Below are positions 8,463 through 19,500 of a DNA stretch of 64,000 nt, piece by piece (the first letter of the stretch is position 1; each line of letters begins with the position of its first letter). The position numbers and the translations under genes are program-made. The stretch lies in assembly GCA_002842515.1 (NCBI GenBank), contig PHDC01000001.1, positions 1,860,001 through 1,924,000 on the forward strand, written 5' to 3'. The notes beneath the pieces were generated by a model. That model was not told the origin of the DNA. It saw only the letters and a list, made by a program, of their open reading frames with translations, and did no database searches. Source of the DNA: Bacteroidetes bacterium HGW-Bacteroidetes-5. GTDB lineage: Bacteria; Bacteroidota; Bacteroidia; Bacteroidales; UBA932.

Positions 8463-9635
8463 TTAAATAAATTCACCATCAATGATTGTGCTTTGAATCT
8501 CTATATTGTCGTTAAAAATTACAATATCTGCATCATACCCAACCGCAATCCTCCCTTTTTTATCGCCTATGTTTGCGATACGGGCAGGAGTTGAGGTAGC
8601 CATCCTGACAGCCTCTTTTAAAGAAGTTCCTCCAATGTCTCTTGCGTTTCTAACGAGCAGATCTGCAGTTGCTACGCTTCCCGCAAATGCAGTTCTGTCA
8701 ATAAGTTTAGCCACACCATCTTCAATTATAACACTTTGTCCATTTTTTAAACTTCCTAAAATTGACTCTCCATCCGGCATACCTGCTCCTCTCATAGAGT
8801 CAGTCACTAACGCTATGTTTTCGGCCCCTTTTAATCTATATATTAACTTCATTAATGGTTCCGGTACGTGAATACCATCTGCAATTATCTCTACGGTCAT
8901 CTCATCTATAAGATATCCTGCCTCTATACAACCTGCGTATCTAAATGCATTTCTGCGGGTTATACCATTCATACAGGAGTAGAAGTGGGTTATATGTGTA
9001 AACCCTGCCTTAAAAGCCTCCAGAATCTCTTCATAGATTGCATCTGTATGAGCAATTGAGGGTAGAATACCTCGTTTGGTGAGAGTGTGTGCAAACTCTG
9101 TAGAGCCCGGTAATTCGGGAGCAATACTCCACCTTACAATATCTTTGCTACGCTCTAAAATTGCGTTGTACTCTGTAGGATTCGGGTTTCGTAAATACTT
9201 GGGATCCTGAGCCCCTCTGTGGTTATAGGAGAAGTAGGGCCCCTCAAGATGGATTCCTCCGAATCTTGCCCCTTTGGTAATTAGAGGGAGGGCCTTTTCG
9301 TATGTATCAAAAAATGAGTAGAGCTCCGAATTATCACCGGCAAGAGTGGTGGGGAAAAGCAGTGTTGTCCCGTGTTTTGCGTGCATATTGGCTGCTGTAA
9401 TAAATGCATCTGTGGTGGAGTCCATAAAGTCGCTGCCGCCGCCGCCGTGTGTGTGAAGGTCTATAAACCCTGGGGTTATGTAGTTGTTTTTTGCATCAAC
9501 TTCCGTGTAACCGCTCGCCTCAATATTTCCCCTCTCTACGGCAGTTATCTTGCCGTTTTCTGTTAAAACAGTACCGATTCCCAAATTTTCAAATGGGGTG
9601 ATTATATTGCCGTTAAATATCTTTAGTCTGCTCAT
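8463..9635 (-). CDS. nagA: N-acetylglucosamine-6-phosphate deacetylase
   Basis: Amidohydrolase of 390 residues that removes acetate from GlcNAc-6-phosphate in the cytoplasm. The metal site motif PGFIDLHTHGGGG is at about residue 56, and family motifs GIHLEGPYFS, SIAHTDA, HFYSCMNG and VTDSMRGAGMPDG follow. The last two carry metal/substrate His and the catalytic Asp. Its first codons overlap the end of the MFS transporter gene by 4 bp, implying translational coupling of uptake and catabolism. A GlcNAc kinase is not in the window, so phosphorylation must be encoded elsewhere. Confidence 0.95.
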   Translation of the reverse strand: MSRLKIFNGNIITPFENLGIGTVLTENGKITAVERGNIEASGYTEVDAKNNYITPGFIDLHTHGGGGSDFMDSTTDAFITAANMHAKHGTTLLFPTTLAGDNSELYSFFDTYEKALPLITKGARFGGIHLEGPYFSYNHRGAQDPKYLRNPNPTEYNAILERSKDIVRWSIAPELPGSTEFAHTLTKRGILPSIAHTDAIYEEILEAFKAGFTHITHFYSCMNGITRRNAFRYAGCIEAGYLIDEMTVEIIADGIHVPEPLMKLIYRLKGAENIALVTDSMRGAGMPDGESILGSLKNGQSVIIEDGVAKLIDRTAFAGSVATADLLVRNARDIGGTSLKEAVRMATSTPARIANIGDKKGRIAVGYDADIVIFNDNIEIQSTIIDGEFI

Positions 9636-10945
9636 AATGCCGGAGATTTTTTCCAGTGCTCAATCTTGTGTCCTTTGAATGCATAGAAGATGAGATAGAG
9701 AAAACAGGGAACCAAAACCCAGTATGAGAGTCTCTCTCCGTATGAATCTGCAAAGGAGCCGTATATTACCGGCAGGAATGCGTTTCCGCATAGTGCCATT
9801 ACCAGTAAAGAGGAGCCCAGGTTTGTAAATTTGCCTAAATTCCGAATTGCAAGCGGCCAGATTCCTGCATAGATAAGGGCATTGGGCATCCCCATTAAAA
9901 CCAGAAACCAAATTGAGATATCTGTTTTATGGGAAAAGAGTTCAATGTTTCCCGAGATATAGATGACTCCGATAGAGAGAATCAACCCAAGAGAGGTGGC
10001 TATCTGCAGTGCCCTCTTTTGACTCAATATCTTTGGGATTAGAACAATGCCGATAAAGTAGCCCACTAATGTACAAGACATTGTATATGAGGGAAAGACT
10101 TTTGCCGCTGTCAGCTCAATACCCATTGTTCCCGCATAGTTGATAATTGTATCTATTGATATCACCTGTGCTCCTACGTGAAAGAAGATGGCAAGAACGC
10201 CTAAGATAAGATATGGGTACTGAAATATTGAAGATCTTTCGTTGCTGGATGCATCTGCACTTTTATTTTGCTCTCTGGTGTTGATCTCCGGAAGAGGGGA
10301 GTATCTTATCAGGAAGCCAAAGATTAGAAGTAGTGCAGATAGAAATGCATAGGGTACCATTACTCTTTGAATCAACTCATCCAAAACCAACTCCCTCTCT
10401 GCTCCCATAATAACTCCATCTTTGAGTTGCTGGAACATCTCACCGTCACTTGCCTGAAGAATCACAGCAGCAAAAATAAGGGGTGAGATAATACCTGCAA
10501 ATTTATTGCAAAGCCCAACTATACTTATTCGTTTCGCGGCACTCTCAATAGGCCCTATTATGGTTACATATGGGTTGGCTGCCGTCTGCAGAATTGCCAG
10601 TCCGGTACCGATACAAAAGAGACCGAAAAGAAAGATTCCGTATGTTCTCGTATAGGCTGCAGGAACAAAAATCAATGTCCCTAAAGACATCATTGCAAGG
10701 CCGATAAGCATCCCTTTTTTAAAACCAAATCTATTAAGAAGCTTAGATGCCGGTATTGCCATCACAAAGTATGCAATATAGAATGCAAACGCCACGAAGT
10801 AGGCCTGTGTATGAGTCAGCTCGCAAGCTATTTTAAAATAGGGTATTAAAATGGCATTTACCCAGGAGACAAATCCAAAAATAAAGAAGAGCGAGCAGAG
10901 TATCACCATAGAGATGATATATGTGGGCTTTTTAAATACACTCAT
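9632..10945 (-). CDS. MFS sugar transporter, FucP/NagP type
   Basis: Inner-membrane major facilitator of the fucose/glucose-galactose/GlcNAc proton symporter (FHS) family, 437 residues and about 12 membrane segments. Typical features are the opening FFIFGFVSWVNAILIPYFK, the segment LQTAANPYVTIIGP after helix 4, and a central loop rich in charged and Ser residues around 220-235. Placement directly before nagA and after a GH20 points to N-acetylglucosamine as the cargo (NagP-like), by context only. Fucose, glucose or galactose are the alternatives within the family. Confidence 0.88.
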   Translation of the reverse strand: MSVFKKPTYIISMVILCSLFFIFGFVSWVNAILIPYFKIACELTHTQAYFVAFAFYIAYFVMAIPASKLLNRFGFKKGMLIGLAMMSLGTLIFVPAAYTRTYGIFLFGLFCIGTGLAILQTAANPYVTIIGPIESAAKRISIVGLCNKFAGIISPLIFAAVILQASDGEMFQQLKDGVIMGAERELVLDELIQRVMVPYAFLSALLLIFGFLIRYSPLPEINTREQNKSADASSNERSSIFQYPYLILGVLAIFFHVGAQVISIDTIINYAGTMGIELTAAKVFPSYTMSCTLVGYFIGIVLIPKILSQKRALQIATSLGLILSIGVIYISGNIELFSHKTDISIWFLVLMGMPNALIYAGIWPLAIRNLGKFTNLGSSLLVMALCGNAFLPVIYGSFADSYGERLSYWVLVPCFLYLIFYAFKGHKIEHWKKSPAL

Positions 10946-10952
10946 TATTGTT

Positions 10953-12536
10953 CTATTTAGCGTAATCCGGATAGTATGTGATTCCCTGAGTGTCCCAATA
11001 TCTCTTTAATACATTGAGCGAATTGAGAAAACGGGTGAAATCTTTGTTCTCACTCTTTGTCCAGCCAACCTCTGCATAGGCAGCCACTCTTGGAAATACC
11101 TGACGGTAGAGGTCAGAAACTTTAGGGATATATTCGCTCCACATTTGGCAGCCGGAACCGAGTACATTTTTGGAATATTTAGGATCCAGCCCCTGTGGAA
11201 TGGGAGAGAAGTTGTATGCCTTCTCTAATGGGATTCGGGTGTATGTGTAGTCCAGATATGTGTCCCAATGGTTAGAGTTAACAACATCATACCCCTCTTC
11301 AAGTGCCTGTTTCAACAGAGCAGGCTCTCCTTTCCAGAAGTGAACTATGCTGTTTTTTGAAAGAGTCTGCTGCGAGTTCTCCTCTGCAGACCACTCGTGA
11401 ATGTTTTTACCCATAATCTCATTCCATCCCATCATTCTGTAACCTTTGGTATCGAAGAATTTTGACATTCTGTTCACAAAAAAGACCTGAACATCGGAAG
11501 GGTTTTTAAGTCCCTCTCTGGCCATCAGCTCCTTCACCTCTTTACTGGCATTCCACTCATCGTATTTAACTTCGTCGCCACCAATGTGTATAACTTTAGA
11601 GGGGAAGAGAGCCATAACTTCGGTAATCACATCTGTCAGGAATGTAAACACCTTTTCGTCGGCAACATTGTAGGTAGATTTAAATATTCCGAAATCTCCC
11701 GTCACTTTAATGATATCTCCGCTTGCAGATAGCCAGGGATAGGAGGCAACGGCTGCCGTAGCGTGACCGGGCATCTCAATCTCCGGAACAATCATAATAT
11801 GTCTTTTTGAGGCGTACTCTACAACCTCTGCAATATCTTTCTGAGTGTAGAAACCTCCGTGAGGATAGTCGTAATAGACTCTTGCACTATCTTTTGGGGC
11901 GTATTTCAGTTGTGTCTTCTCTCTCCACGCTCCAACCTGGGTAAGAAGAGGATATTTTTTTATCTCAATTCTCCACCCCTGGTCGTCTGTAAGGTGCCAG
12001 TGAAATACATTCATCTTTAGCAGAGCCATTTGATCCAGCATCTTTTTTACTATCTCTTTACCTTTAAAGTGTCTGGACTCATCCAGCATAAAGGCTCTCC
12101 ATACAAATGCCGGTGAGTCTGCTATTGTACAGGCCGGGATATTATATGAGCCGTCACTCTGTAGTGTTATAAGCTGGCGAAGTGTCTGCAAGGCGTAAAA
12201 ACTGCCCGATTTTGAGCCGGACTCTATCTTTATTCCCCCCTTTTCTACAGTAAGATTATAGGCGCCCTCTTGTAATGTTTTACTCTTTGTGATCTTAATA
12301 TCACCGGATGTAGAGTTAATAAGATTTATGCAGAATTGGTTGTAAAAAAGATCTTTAAAGATTCCGATTTCTGAGGAGAACTCCTTGTCGTAACTTACGG
12401 TGATGCTGTTTTTGAAGTTAAAATTTCCGCTCTGTGCAATCAAAGAGTTGGGGTAGGGTGTAATATTGTACACTGCCTGCGAATAAGCGCCGGAAAAGAT
12501 AATCAGTGCCGTTAAAAGAGAGATTAGTTTTCTCAT
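10953..12536 (-). CDS. GH20 beta-N-acetylhexosaminidase
   Basis: Classical exported exo-beta-N-acetylhexosaminidase, 527 residues. Signal peptide about 1-19, N-terminal GH20b domain to about 130, then the GH20 barrel. Visible motifs are FMLDESRHF, FHWHLTDDQGWRIEIKKYP, PEIEMPGHA and the catalytic Asp-Glu in HIGGDEVKYDEW; VHFWKG and GCQMWSEY supply tryptophans lining the -1 pocket. Works through the substrate 2-acetamido group to release GlcNAc or GalNAc from oligosaccharide ends in the periplasm. Sits 12 bp downstream of the heparinase-type lyase and 7 bp before the transporter. Confidence 0.95.
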   Translation of the reverse strand: MRKLISLLTALIIFSGAYSQAVYNITPYPNSLIAQSGNFNFKNSITVSYDKEFSSEIGIFKDLFYNQFCINLINSTSGDIKITKSKTLQEGAYNLTVEKGGIKIESGSKSGSFYALQTLRQLITLQSDGSYNIPACTIADSPAFVWRAFMLDESRHFKGKEIVKKMLDQMALLKMNVFHWHLTDDQGWRIEIKKYPLLTQVGAWREKTQLKYAPKDSARVYYDYPHGGFYTQKDIAEVVEYASKRHIMIVPEIEMPGHATAAVASYPWLSASGDIIKVTGDFGIFKSTYNVADEKVFTFLTDVITEVMALFPSKVIHIGGDEVKYDEWNASKEVKELMAREGLKNPSDVQVFFVNRMSKFFDTKGYRMMGWNEIMGKNIHEWSAEENSQQTLSKNSIVHFWKGEPALLKQALEEGYDVVNSNHWDTYLDYTYTRIPLEKAYNFSPIPQGLDPKYSKNVLGSGCQMWSEYIPKVSDLYRQVFPRVAAYAEVGWTKSENKDFTRFLNSLNVLKRYWDTQGITYYPDYAK

Positions 12537-12548
12537 AGTTATTTGCTG

Positions 12549-14477
12549 TTAGTTATTAACGAAATTTTTATCTGTAAAGAGTTCAAAAGGTTTACTGCTC
12601 TGCTTTCCGAACAGCTTAATCTCTCGCGATTCGCTGTTTTTAAACAGTAAGATACTCTCCTCTCCCCGGGCTGTCTTAATTAACAGGCCTAACCCCTGAG
12701 TGGACTCCTTTTTCTCAATCTTTATCTCAGAGGAGTTTTCGGACTTAGGCAGAATAATAAATACCGACTTAACTGCCCCCTTAGATTTGATTATATAGTT
12801 AACCATCGGAGCTTTAAGATCTGCTCCGTCAAGATAAAAATATTGATCTGTAATCTCAATATTGTGTATTATATCCCTCTCAATAGGTATGATAGAGACA
12901 ATTGAATCATTATAGAGAGTTATCCCCTTTGAGGCTTTGTCAAGTAGCAACTCCACGGGCGGAGTATGGAAAAGAGTCTCATATTTATGCTCTTCACTGC
13001 TTGAAAATGAGTCGTAAATTATTGCAAATTCATCTCTAATGAGGGCAACACTTCTCTCCCATTTAACATTTAGGTTGGTAGGGTCATCTGCCGGTGAGAC
13101 CATTTTACAATATTTGTAATTTGGGTTATCAATCCACTCTGTAATTCTGTTCCCGGTCTCTCTCTTTTTTGCGTACTCAACGTTGGAAGATGACTCTGCA
13201 TCCTGTTCTCCGTCTATAAGGACGGTGTTATGTGCCTTAGATGTTCTGTACCAGCTGTTTTTGATTGGTTTATCGTAGTTGCAGCATCCGGCCTCAATTA
13301 GGACAGGTCTGTTATTAAGCCATAAATATATACCCAGCCTGCCGGCGTGTGAGTGGGAGCCTATTCTTCTGGCAGGATTCAGTAAAAGATACCAGGAGTT
13401 ATTGTTTGTGCCGGGATGGTTGCGCATTACGGCAATCTGAGTGTCGGGGTAGTAGACAGATATTTTTGATTCAGAGGTGATATCTGTTCCGAGAATTCCG
13501 TTTAAAATCTCAATTGATGGAATAATGCCCATAGCATATGAGTCATTCAATGGGGGCATTGTTTGGTTTGGCTGTGCCATTGCAGAGATGTAGTTTGTCA
13601 TCTTGTGCAACATTGGTATTAAGTTTTCGGGGAACTTAATATTGTTGGCACTGCATAAAAGATACATATCCCGGAAGATTGAGGTTTGAAAAGGGAAGTA
13701 GCCGAACATCTGCTCAATGTTCCCTCCATCGTTGTAGTGCGCGTTATCTAAATGGTGGGTAAGAATTCTTATCGCGTTTGAGAGCAACTCTCCGTTTGAG
13801 TCTGTCTGGTTGAAAAGTGTAGATAGGTAGAGCATCGCCAATGCTCCGTGAGATTGATGGTTAAAGTCGTTTAAGGGCTGTTTGGCAAACCAGGATAGGA
13901 GTGCTTGTGAGTGATGGTTCTGGATATCTGAAAACAGCTGCTTTTCTGGGTCGGAAAGAGCCTCCTCTGTAAGGTAGTAGCACCAGCTGAGATGAATAGC
14001 CCTCCAGGCAACCTGCATATCTCTCCAGTTGAAACTCTTTCTCTCAGATCCCGGTATACGCGGGTTATCCTCTATCCACTTTTTAAGGATAGAGACCATA
14101 TCTGTTACATAGCTTTTATTTTTGGTAAGATAGTACATTCTGGCAAATGAGGGGAGAAAATAGAGTCTGTTAATCCAGACACTTGTCTCAAGCTCACTCT
14201 TTTCGTACTTAACCCAATCTATTGGAGTACCAAATTTTTTATTTAAAAGGCCACCCCTTATTTTATGTACGATTATGGCATCGCTCTCTGTATTTAACAG
14301 CTCTACGTGAATAAATTTCCCCCCCTGGTCTTTTGGCATAATCTCACCAAAATCATACTTTTTTGCTAAATCATAAAAGGGAAATTTACCATTTTGTGCG
14401 CAGAGGCTCATCGTTATCAAGAGAAAACCCGCAAACAGAACAGATCGCCTTATTCTATTAACTATCAAATCGCTCAT
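12549..14477 (-). CDS. Heparinase II/III family polysaccharide lyase
   Basis: Exported 642-residue protein of the heparinase II/III superfamily. Signal peptide about 1-27, then an alpha-toroid with alginate-lyase-like helices (RKSFNWRDMQVAWRAIH; FNHQSHGALAML with Asn/His), then an all-beta domain with GSHSHAGRLGIYLWLNN, LIEAGCCNYD and the typical YRTSKAHNTVLIDG. In known members the catalytic Tyr/His and Asn lie in these segments, and the enzyme cleaves bonds next to uronic acid by beta-elimination. The operon carries both amino-sugar and uronate genes, so a heparosan-, hyaluronan- or capsule-like polymer is likely. No sulfatase is nearby, which argues against heavily sulfated heparin. Confidence 0.85.
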   Translation of the reverse strand: MSDLIVNRIRRSVLFAGFLLITMSLCAQNGKFPFYDLAKKYDFGEIMPKDQGGKFIHVELLNTESDAIIVHKIRGGLLNKKFGTPIDWVKYEKSELETSVWINRLYFLPSFARMYYLTKNKSYVTDMVSILKKWIEDNPRIPGSERKSFNWRDMQVAWRAIHLSWCYYLTEEALSDPEKQLFSDIQNHHSQALLSWFAKQPLNDFNHQSHGALAMLYLSTLFNQTDSNGELLSNAIRILTHHLDNAHYNDGGNIEQMFGYFPFQTSIFRDMYLLCSANNIKFPENLIPMLHKMTNYISAMAQPNQTMPPLNDSYAMGIIPSIEILNGILGTDITSESKISVYYPDTQIAVMRNHPGTNNNSWYLLLNPARRIGSHSHAGRLGIYLWLNNRPVLIEAGCCNYDKPIKNSWYRTSKAHNTVLIDGEQDAESSSNVEYAKKRETGNRITEWIDNPNYKYCKMVSPADDPTNLNVKWERSVALIRDEFAIIYDSFSSSEEHKYETLFHTPPVELLLDKASKGITLYNDSIVSIIPIERDIIHNIEITDQYFYLDGADLKAPMVNYIIKSKGAVKSVFIILPKSENSSEIKIEKKESTQGLGLLIKTARGEESILLFKNSESREIKLFGKQSSKPFELFTDKNFVNN

Positions 14478-14544
14478 ATATTTTTATTAAGAGAAGTTAA
14501 TTGGGGGATCCTATTTGGAAGAGATCCCCCGATTAAAGGTATAA

Positions 14545-15135
14545 TTAAGGTAGATAATACACAACATCCGAAGATACGTGTATAATACCGTTGGTTGGTC
14601 TTATGTTTGAAACAAAAATTACAAACGACTTCTTTGTCCCCTGGTTAACAACAACCTGGAAGTTGCTATTATGTGAAAAGTACAAAGGATTTGTGCCTTC
14701 TGTTTGATACATAATTGGAACATCGTTCTTAATAAACTGAGGATCCTGTGTGTAATAGTACGCTTTTACTATATGATATTTTAAAACATCTGTAAGTGTA
14801 GCAACAGGAACCGCAGAGAGTGAGGCATACTTATTGGTTTTAAGCCAAGCTCTGAAAGCCGGGTTTCTTGGCAGAATAAATGTTCTTGGGCCTGCCTGGC
14901 TATAGAGTGATTGCAATCCTGTGAGTGAGATTGCCTCTTTTATTAAAGAGAGAGAATCCAACGTTCTGGTGCTGTTAATAAAGTCCATTGCAGTTCCGGC
15001 AAACTTCCCGGTTTCAGAGGTTGTCGATGACTCGTAATCGAAACTCTCCTGTATGCAAGAGACCAAAGAGAGTGCTGCAATAACAAAGACTACAGCCTTG
15101 ACTCTCATATTGTGAATTATATCTGTTTTTTTCAT
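14545..15135 (-). CDS. Fasciclin (FAS1) domain lipoprotein
   Basis: A 196-residue lipoprotein with lipobox LSLVSC near residue 27 followed by one fasciclin-like domain. FAS1 hallmarks are the RTFILPRNPAFRAWL segment (counterpart of the TVFAPTNEAF box), LTDVLKYHIVKAYY (the YH motif) and the closing NGIIHVSSDVVYYLP. Such proteins commonly follow SusD in Bacteroidota PULs and probably sit at the cell surface helping to bind glycan, though no function is proven. Gaps are 11 bp from SusD and 67 bp to the lyase, the widest spacing within this operon. Confidence 0.85.
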   Translation of the reverse strand: MKKTDIIHNMRVKAVVFVIAALSLVSCIQESFDYESSTTSETGKFAGTAMDFINSTRTLDSLSLIKEAISLTGLQSLYSQAGPRTFILPRNPAFRAWLKTNKYASLSAVPVATLTDVLKYHIVKAYYYTQDPQFIKNDVPIMYQTEGTNPLYFSHNSNFQVVVNQGTKKSFVIFVSNIRPTNGIIHVSSDVVYYLP

Positions 15136-15146
15136 CTTATTTACTG

Positions 15147-16538
15147 CTATCTGTAAAACTCATTTTGAACTATATTTGGGTTCTTGTCAATTGTATTTGT
15201 ACTAATTGGCCAAACCAGGTTCTTCTCGTTGCTGAGACCATTGATAGGCTGCATAGTAGAGATAGCCTTTCCTGTTCTTACAAGGTCAAACCATCTGTGT
15301 CCCTCAAAGCAAAGTTCAATAGATCTTTCGTGTAAAATTGCATTCTCAACAGAACCATACATAGAGATTGCCTGAGCCTCTGTTAACAGTGCAGGGCTAA
15401 GACCGGCTCTTGTTCGGATAGGAACAAGCAGACTTAATGCTGCGGAGATATTTGCAGATCCTCCCAGTTTTGCAAGGGCCTCTGCTTTAAGAAGCATAAT
15501 ATCTGCAAGACGAATAAGTATAATATTCTGTTTAGAAGGTGTTGCAATTTGGTCACTTACACCTTTCCCGAGATATTTCCACATCGCTTTAGGGTCTGCC
15601 TGTGTTTCGTCATAAATATATGAACGACGAAGATCTCCCGGCTCAAAAGATGCCATAAATTTGTTTGAAGGGGTGTAGTGGGCGTCTGACCCGATTGCAT
15701 AAAGAACTCTTAGTCCGTTTGTCTGAGTATCATTATACCCAACCTCGAAGATACTCTCATTTGAGTAACTGGCAGCGAACATATTTCCCCAGGCGGTCAT
15801 TGTGGTAACAAGTGAATACAGTGGGTTCGCAATGACAAGATTTGCAGTTGTAATTGCCTCGTTGTATTTTTTACGCCACATATAGACCTGAGTAAGCAGC
15901 CCGTTGGCACTCCCCTGGTTGAACATAATACGGTCGTTTGTGGTGTTAAATTTGTCCACGCAGTTTGTTGCAGCAAATTTAAGGTCAGCCTCTATCTGGT
16001 CAAGAACCTTCTCCGAGCTCTCTCTTGAGACAAAAATGTCCTGACCGGTCTCTGTATAAGGCTCCAGAATGAGTGGAACATCTCCCCAAACTCTCACCAG
16101 GTAGAAGTATGCAAGGGCTCTCAATGCTCTGGACTGACCAATAAGTTGATTACCGGTTGGATCGTTCTCCGGGAAAACCTTAGGAATGTTTGCAATTGCA
16201 TAGTTTGCCCTGCTTATTAAGGTATAAAGAGCTGTCCAGTCTGCAGATGAGATTGATGCTGTAAGAGTGTTGTTCTGCAAAAAAGTTGTCTCTCCTGAGT
16301 GTTTGATCTTAACATTATCTGCACGACCCTCTCCCCAAAATGAGAAGTTTGTGTGCATTGCAGATTGCAGTGCGTTGTAAACGCCATAAACGCCGGCTCT
16401 TGCCTGATCTTGTGTGCGATAAAAACTCTCTGCAGAAAAACTGCTGATAGGTTTTTTATCCAGCAAAGCGTCTACACAAGAGGTTATGCTTAAAATAGCC
16501 AACCCCAGTAAAAATATTTTATAATTTATTTTTTTCAT
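15147..16538 (-). CDS. SusD/RagB-family nutrient-binding lipoprotein
   Basis: Surface lipoprotein (463 residues) partnering the SusC encoded 13 bp upstream. Lipobox ILSITSC around residue 21. TPR-like SusD helices are visible: YFLVRVWGDVPLI, the DLKFAA region, LRLADIMLLKAEALAKLG and the C-terminal signature LHERSIELCFEGHRWFDLVRTGKA. It captures oligosaccharide and acts as the lid of the SusC barrel. Being co-encoded with a lyase, esterase and hexosaminidases, its ligand is predicted to be a uronate/hexosamine glycan. Confidence 0.95.
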   Translation of the reverse strand: MKKINYKIFLLGLAILSITSCVDALLDKKPISSFSAESFYRTQDQARAGVYGVYNALQSAMHTNFSFWGEGRADNVKIKHSGETTFLQNNTLTASISSADWTALYTLISRANYAIANIPKVFPENDPTGNQLIGQSRALRALAYFYLVRVWGDVPLILEPYTETGQDIFVSRESSEKVLDQIEADLKFAATNCVDKFNTTNDRIMFNQGSANGLLTQVYMWRKKYNEAITTANLVIANPLYSLVTTMTAWGNMFAASYSNESIFEVGYNDTQTNGLRVLYAIGSDAHYTPSNKFMASFEPGDLRRSYIYDETQADPKAMWKYLGKGVSDQIATPSKQNIILIRLADIMLLKAEALAKLGGSANISAALSLLVPIRTRAGLSPALLTEAQAISMYGSVENAILHERSIELCFEGHRWFDLVRTGKAISTMQPINGLSNEKNLVWPISTNTIDKNPNIVQNEFYR

Positions 16539-16551
16539 TTTTAACTATGTT

Positions 16552-19500
16552 TTAGAAACCAATATTTAACCCAAACAGGAATGTTCTGCTTTGTGGATAT
16601 GAGCCATAGTCAACACCAAGTCTTAATCCGGAAGATAGTGTATTAACATCGGGATCGTATCCGCTGTAGTTTGTGAAAGTGAGCAGATTACTTCCGGTAA
16701 CATATAGTTTTAAACTTTGGAGTTTAAACTTGGAGACAACATTTTTCGGAAACTCATACGCAAAAGTTGCAGTTTTAACCTTTAGATAGGATCCGTCTTC
16801 AACCCAACGGCTTTGCACTCTGGCCTCATTTTGCATTGGATCGTTTCTAACAACTTTAGGATACTCTGTAACATCACCCTGATTTCTCCAGGCATTGTAG
16901 TAGAACTCTGTGCTTACATTATTATAAGAGAAAATAGAGTTTCTGTAGTAATCTACGTTGTTGTAGATATCATTACCATAGCTGAACTGCATAAATATAT
17001 TCAATGAGAAATTCTTGTATGAGAAGTCGTTTGTAAGACCTCCCACAAAAAGAGGCTGGGCATTACCAATGATTGTCCTATCATTCTGGTCTATATAACC
17101 GTTTTTATCAATGTCTTCCCAGATTACGTCGCCACCTTTGAATATCTTACCGGTACTGTTGAGGTGCCTGAGCTGGTCTACATTATCTGTATCATATGCA
17201 TAGATACCTTTGTATTTGTAGCCAAAGAATGTAGAGATTGGTTCTCCCTCTTTAAGTATATGGAATGAGCCGTTCTGGATGTAGCCGTTAACCAGCACCT
17301 CTTTAGGCAGGCTGACAACCTTATTTTTGTTAAAGCTTATGTTAAAGGTTGTATTCCATTTGAATTTATCTACAAGATTCTTTGAAATTACAGAGAACTC
17401 AAGACCTTTGTTCTGAACCTCTCCAACATTGTTAATTACAGAGGTAAAGCCTGTGGTATTTGGCATTGGAACATCGTACAATAGATCTTTTGTATTCTTG
17501 ATATATGCGTCAAAGATAAAGTCTACTCTACCGTAGAGGAATGAGAGATCCAGACCTAAGTTATACTGAGTTGTTGTCTCCCAGGAGAGGTCTGCATTTG
17601 GCATCTGGTATGGGGCAACACCTGCATTTGTGAGATAGTTCCTCCCTGTTATAAATGTCCCCTGTGCTGTATAGTTGTCGATAGCTTCATTACCTGTTTG
17701 ACCAACACTTAACCTAAGTTTTGCGTCGTTAACAAATTTTATGCTCTTAAACCACTTTTCGTCGGAGAATCGCCACGCTGCAGATGCAGATGGGAAGTAA
17801 CCAAACCGGTTGTTCTTGCCGAATCTTGATGAACCGTCTGCTCTAAGGTTAACCTCAAACAGATATTTTCCCTTGTAGTCATATGCTCCTCTTGCGAAGA
17901 ATGATGCCATTGAGTGGCCATAAGCTACGTTCACCTCTTGCCCGGATATTGTACCTGCTCCGTTGAGAGTTCTGATATCATCACTCACAAATGTAGATCC
18001 GTTGAGACCGGTAACATCTGTTTTCCACTCTTGCTGACTGAATCCCAACAGACCACTCACATTGTGTCCCGAGAATGACTGGTTATATGTAAAGTAGTTT
18101 TCGTTGGCCCAGGTGAAATATTCGGCAACCCTCACAGCTCCTGTGTTGTAACCAACCCTGTAGTCTACTGTAGTTGGGAAGAACTCATCCTCTTTTTGGG
18201 CTTCAAAATCTATACTGAAGCTGGTTTTAAATTTCAACCATTTTGTGAAAGAGATCTCCAGATACTCATTTGCATTTACTCTGTGAGATGTATTGAGGTG
18301 AAGACACTCCTCTGCCAGAGCTATTGGATTTCGTTTTCCGTTAAGATAACCTAAATAAGAACCGTCCGGATAGTTTAGGGCATAAGTAGGCGGTCTTGTT
18401 AAAAGAGCAACCACCATAGACCTGTTACCCATACCGCCGGCAGAGATTCTGTCGTTAGTACTGTATGTATACGCAACATTTGTACCCACCTTTATGTATT
18501 CAGATGCGTCAAATTCAGTATTGGCACGGGTAGTAAATCTTTTGTATTTAGAGTTCCTTATAATACCCTCCTGATCCAGATATGATGTACTCAAAGAGTA
18601 TCTCATCGCTTTAGTACCACCGGAGATATTTACTCCCACCTGTTTTTCATAAGCGGTATTGTACATTAGTGACTGCCAATCTCCATCTCCGCTGTTGACA
18701 GGATTAAGTGAGTCTACAACAGTGTAGTGAACCCCTGTCTCGCTGGCTAATCCCATATGAAGGTCATAGTTTCTGTAACCCTCAAGGATAAACTCCCTCC
18801 ACTGTCTGGAGTTGAGAACGCTTAGTTTTCTTGTAATGTTGCTGATACCAAATGATGAGAATAGATTGATTGTAGCTTTTCCCTCTTTTCCCCTTTTTGT
18901 TGTAATCAATACGACACCATTGGCCGCCCTGGATCCGTAAATAGAGGATGATGCAGCATCTTTTAAAACCTCAATTGATTCGATATCCCCCGGGCTGAGA
19001 TATGAGAGAGGATTTAATCCGTGTTCATCATCTACATTTAGTAATGAAGAGGATGTTGTCTCTATAGGAATTCCATCGACAACATAAAGCGGGCTGTTAC
19101 CCGAGTTAAGTGAAGATGCTCCGCGGACACGAATCTGCATACTTGAGCCTGGTGCTCCGGAGCTCGAGATAATCTGCACACCGGCAACTCTACCCTGCAT
19201 TGCTGTCAATACATCTTTTACAGGAGTAGATTCCATATCCTTACTGCTTATCGAGGCGATTGAACCGGTAAGATCCCTTTTTCTTTTTGTACCGTATCCA
19301 ATAACTACCAACTCATCAAGTACGCTGGCATCATCCTGTAGGACGATATTTCCACCGGTAAGTTCTGCAGCGGGGAGCTCTCTTGTCTTATAGCCAAGGC
19401 AAGAGAAAGATATTACTTTGCTCTTATCTGCCTGAATTGAGAAGAGACCGTTGAGATCTGAAACGACCCCTCTTCTCTCTCCCATTACAGCTATGTTTAC

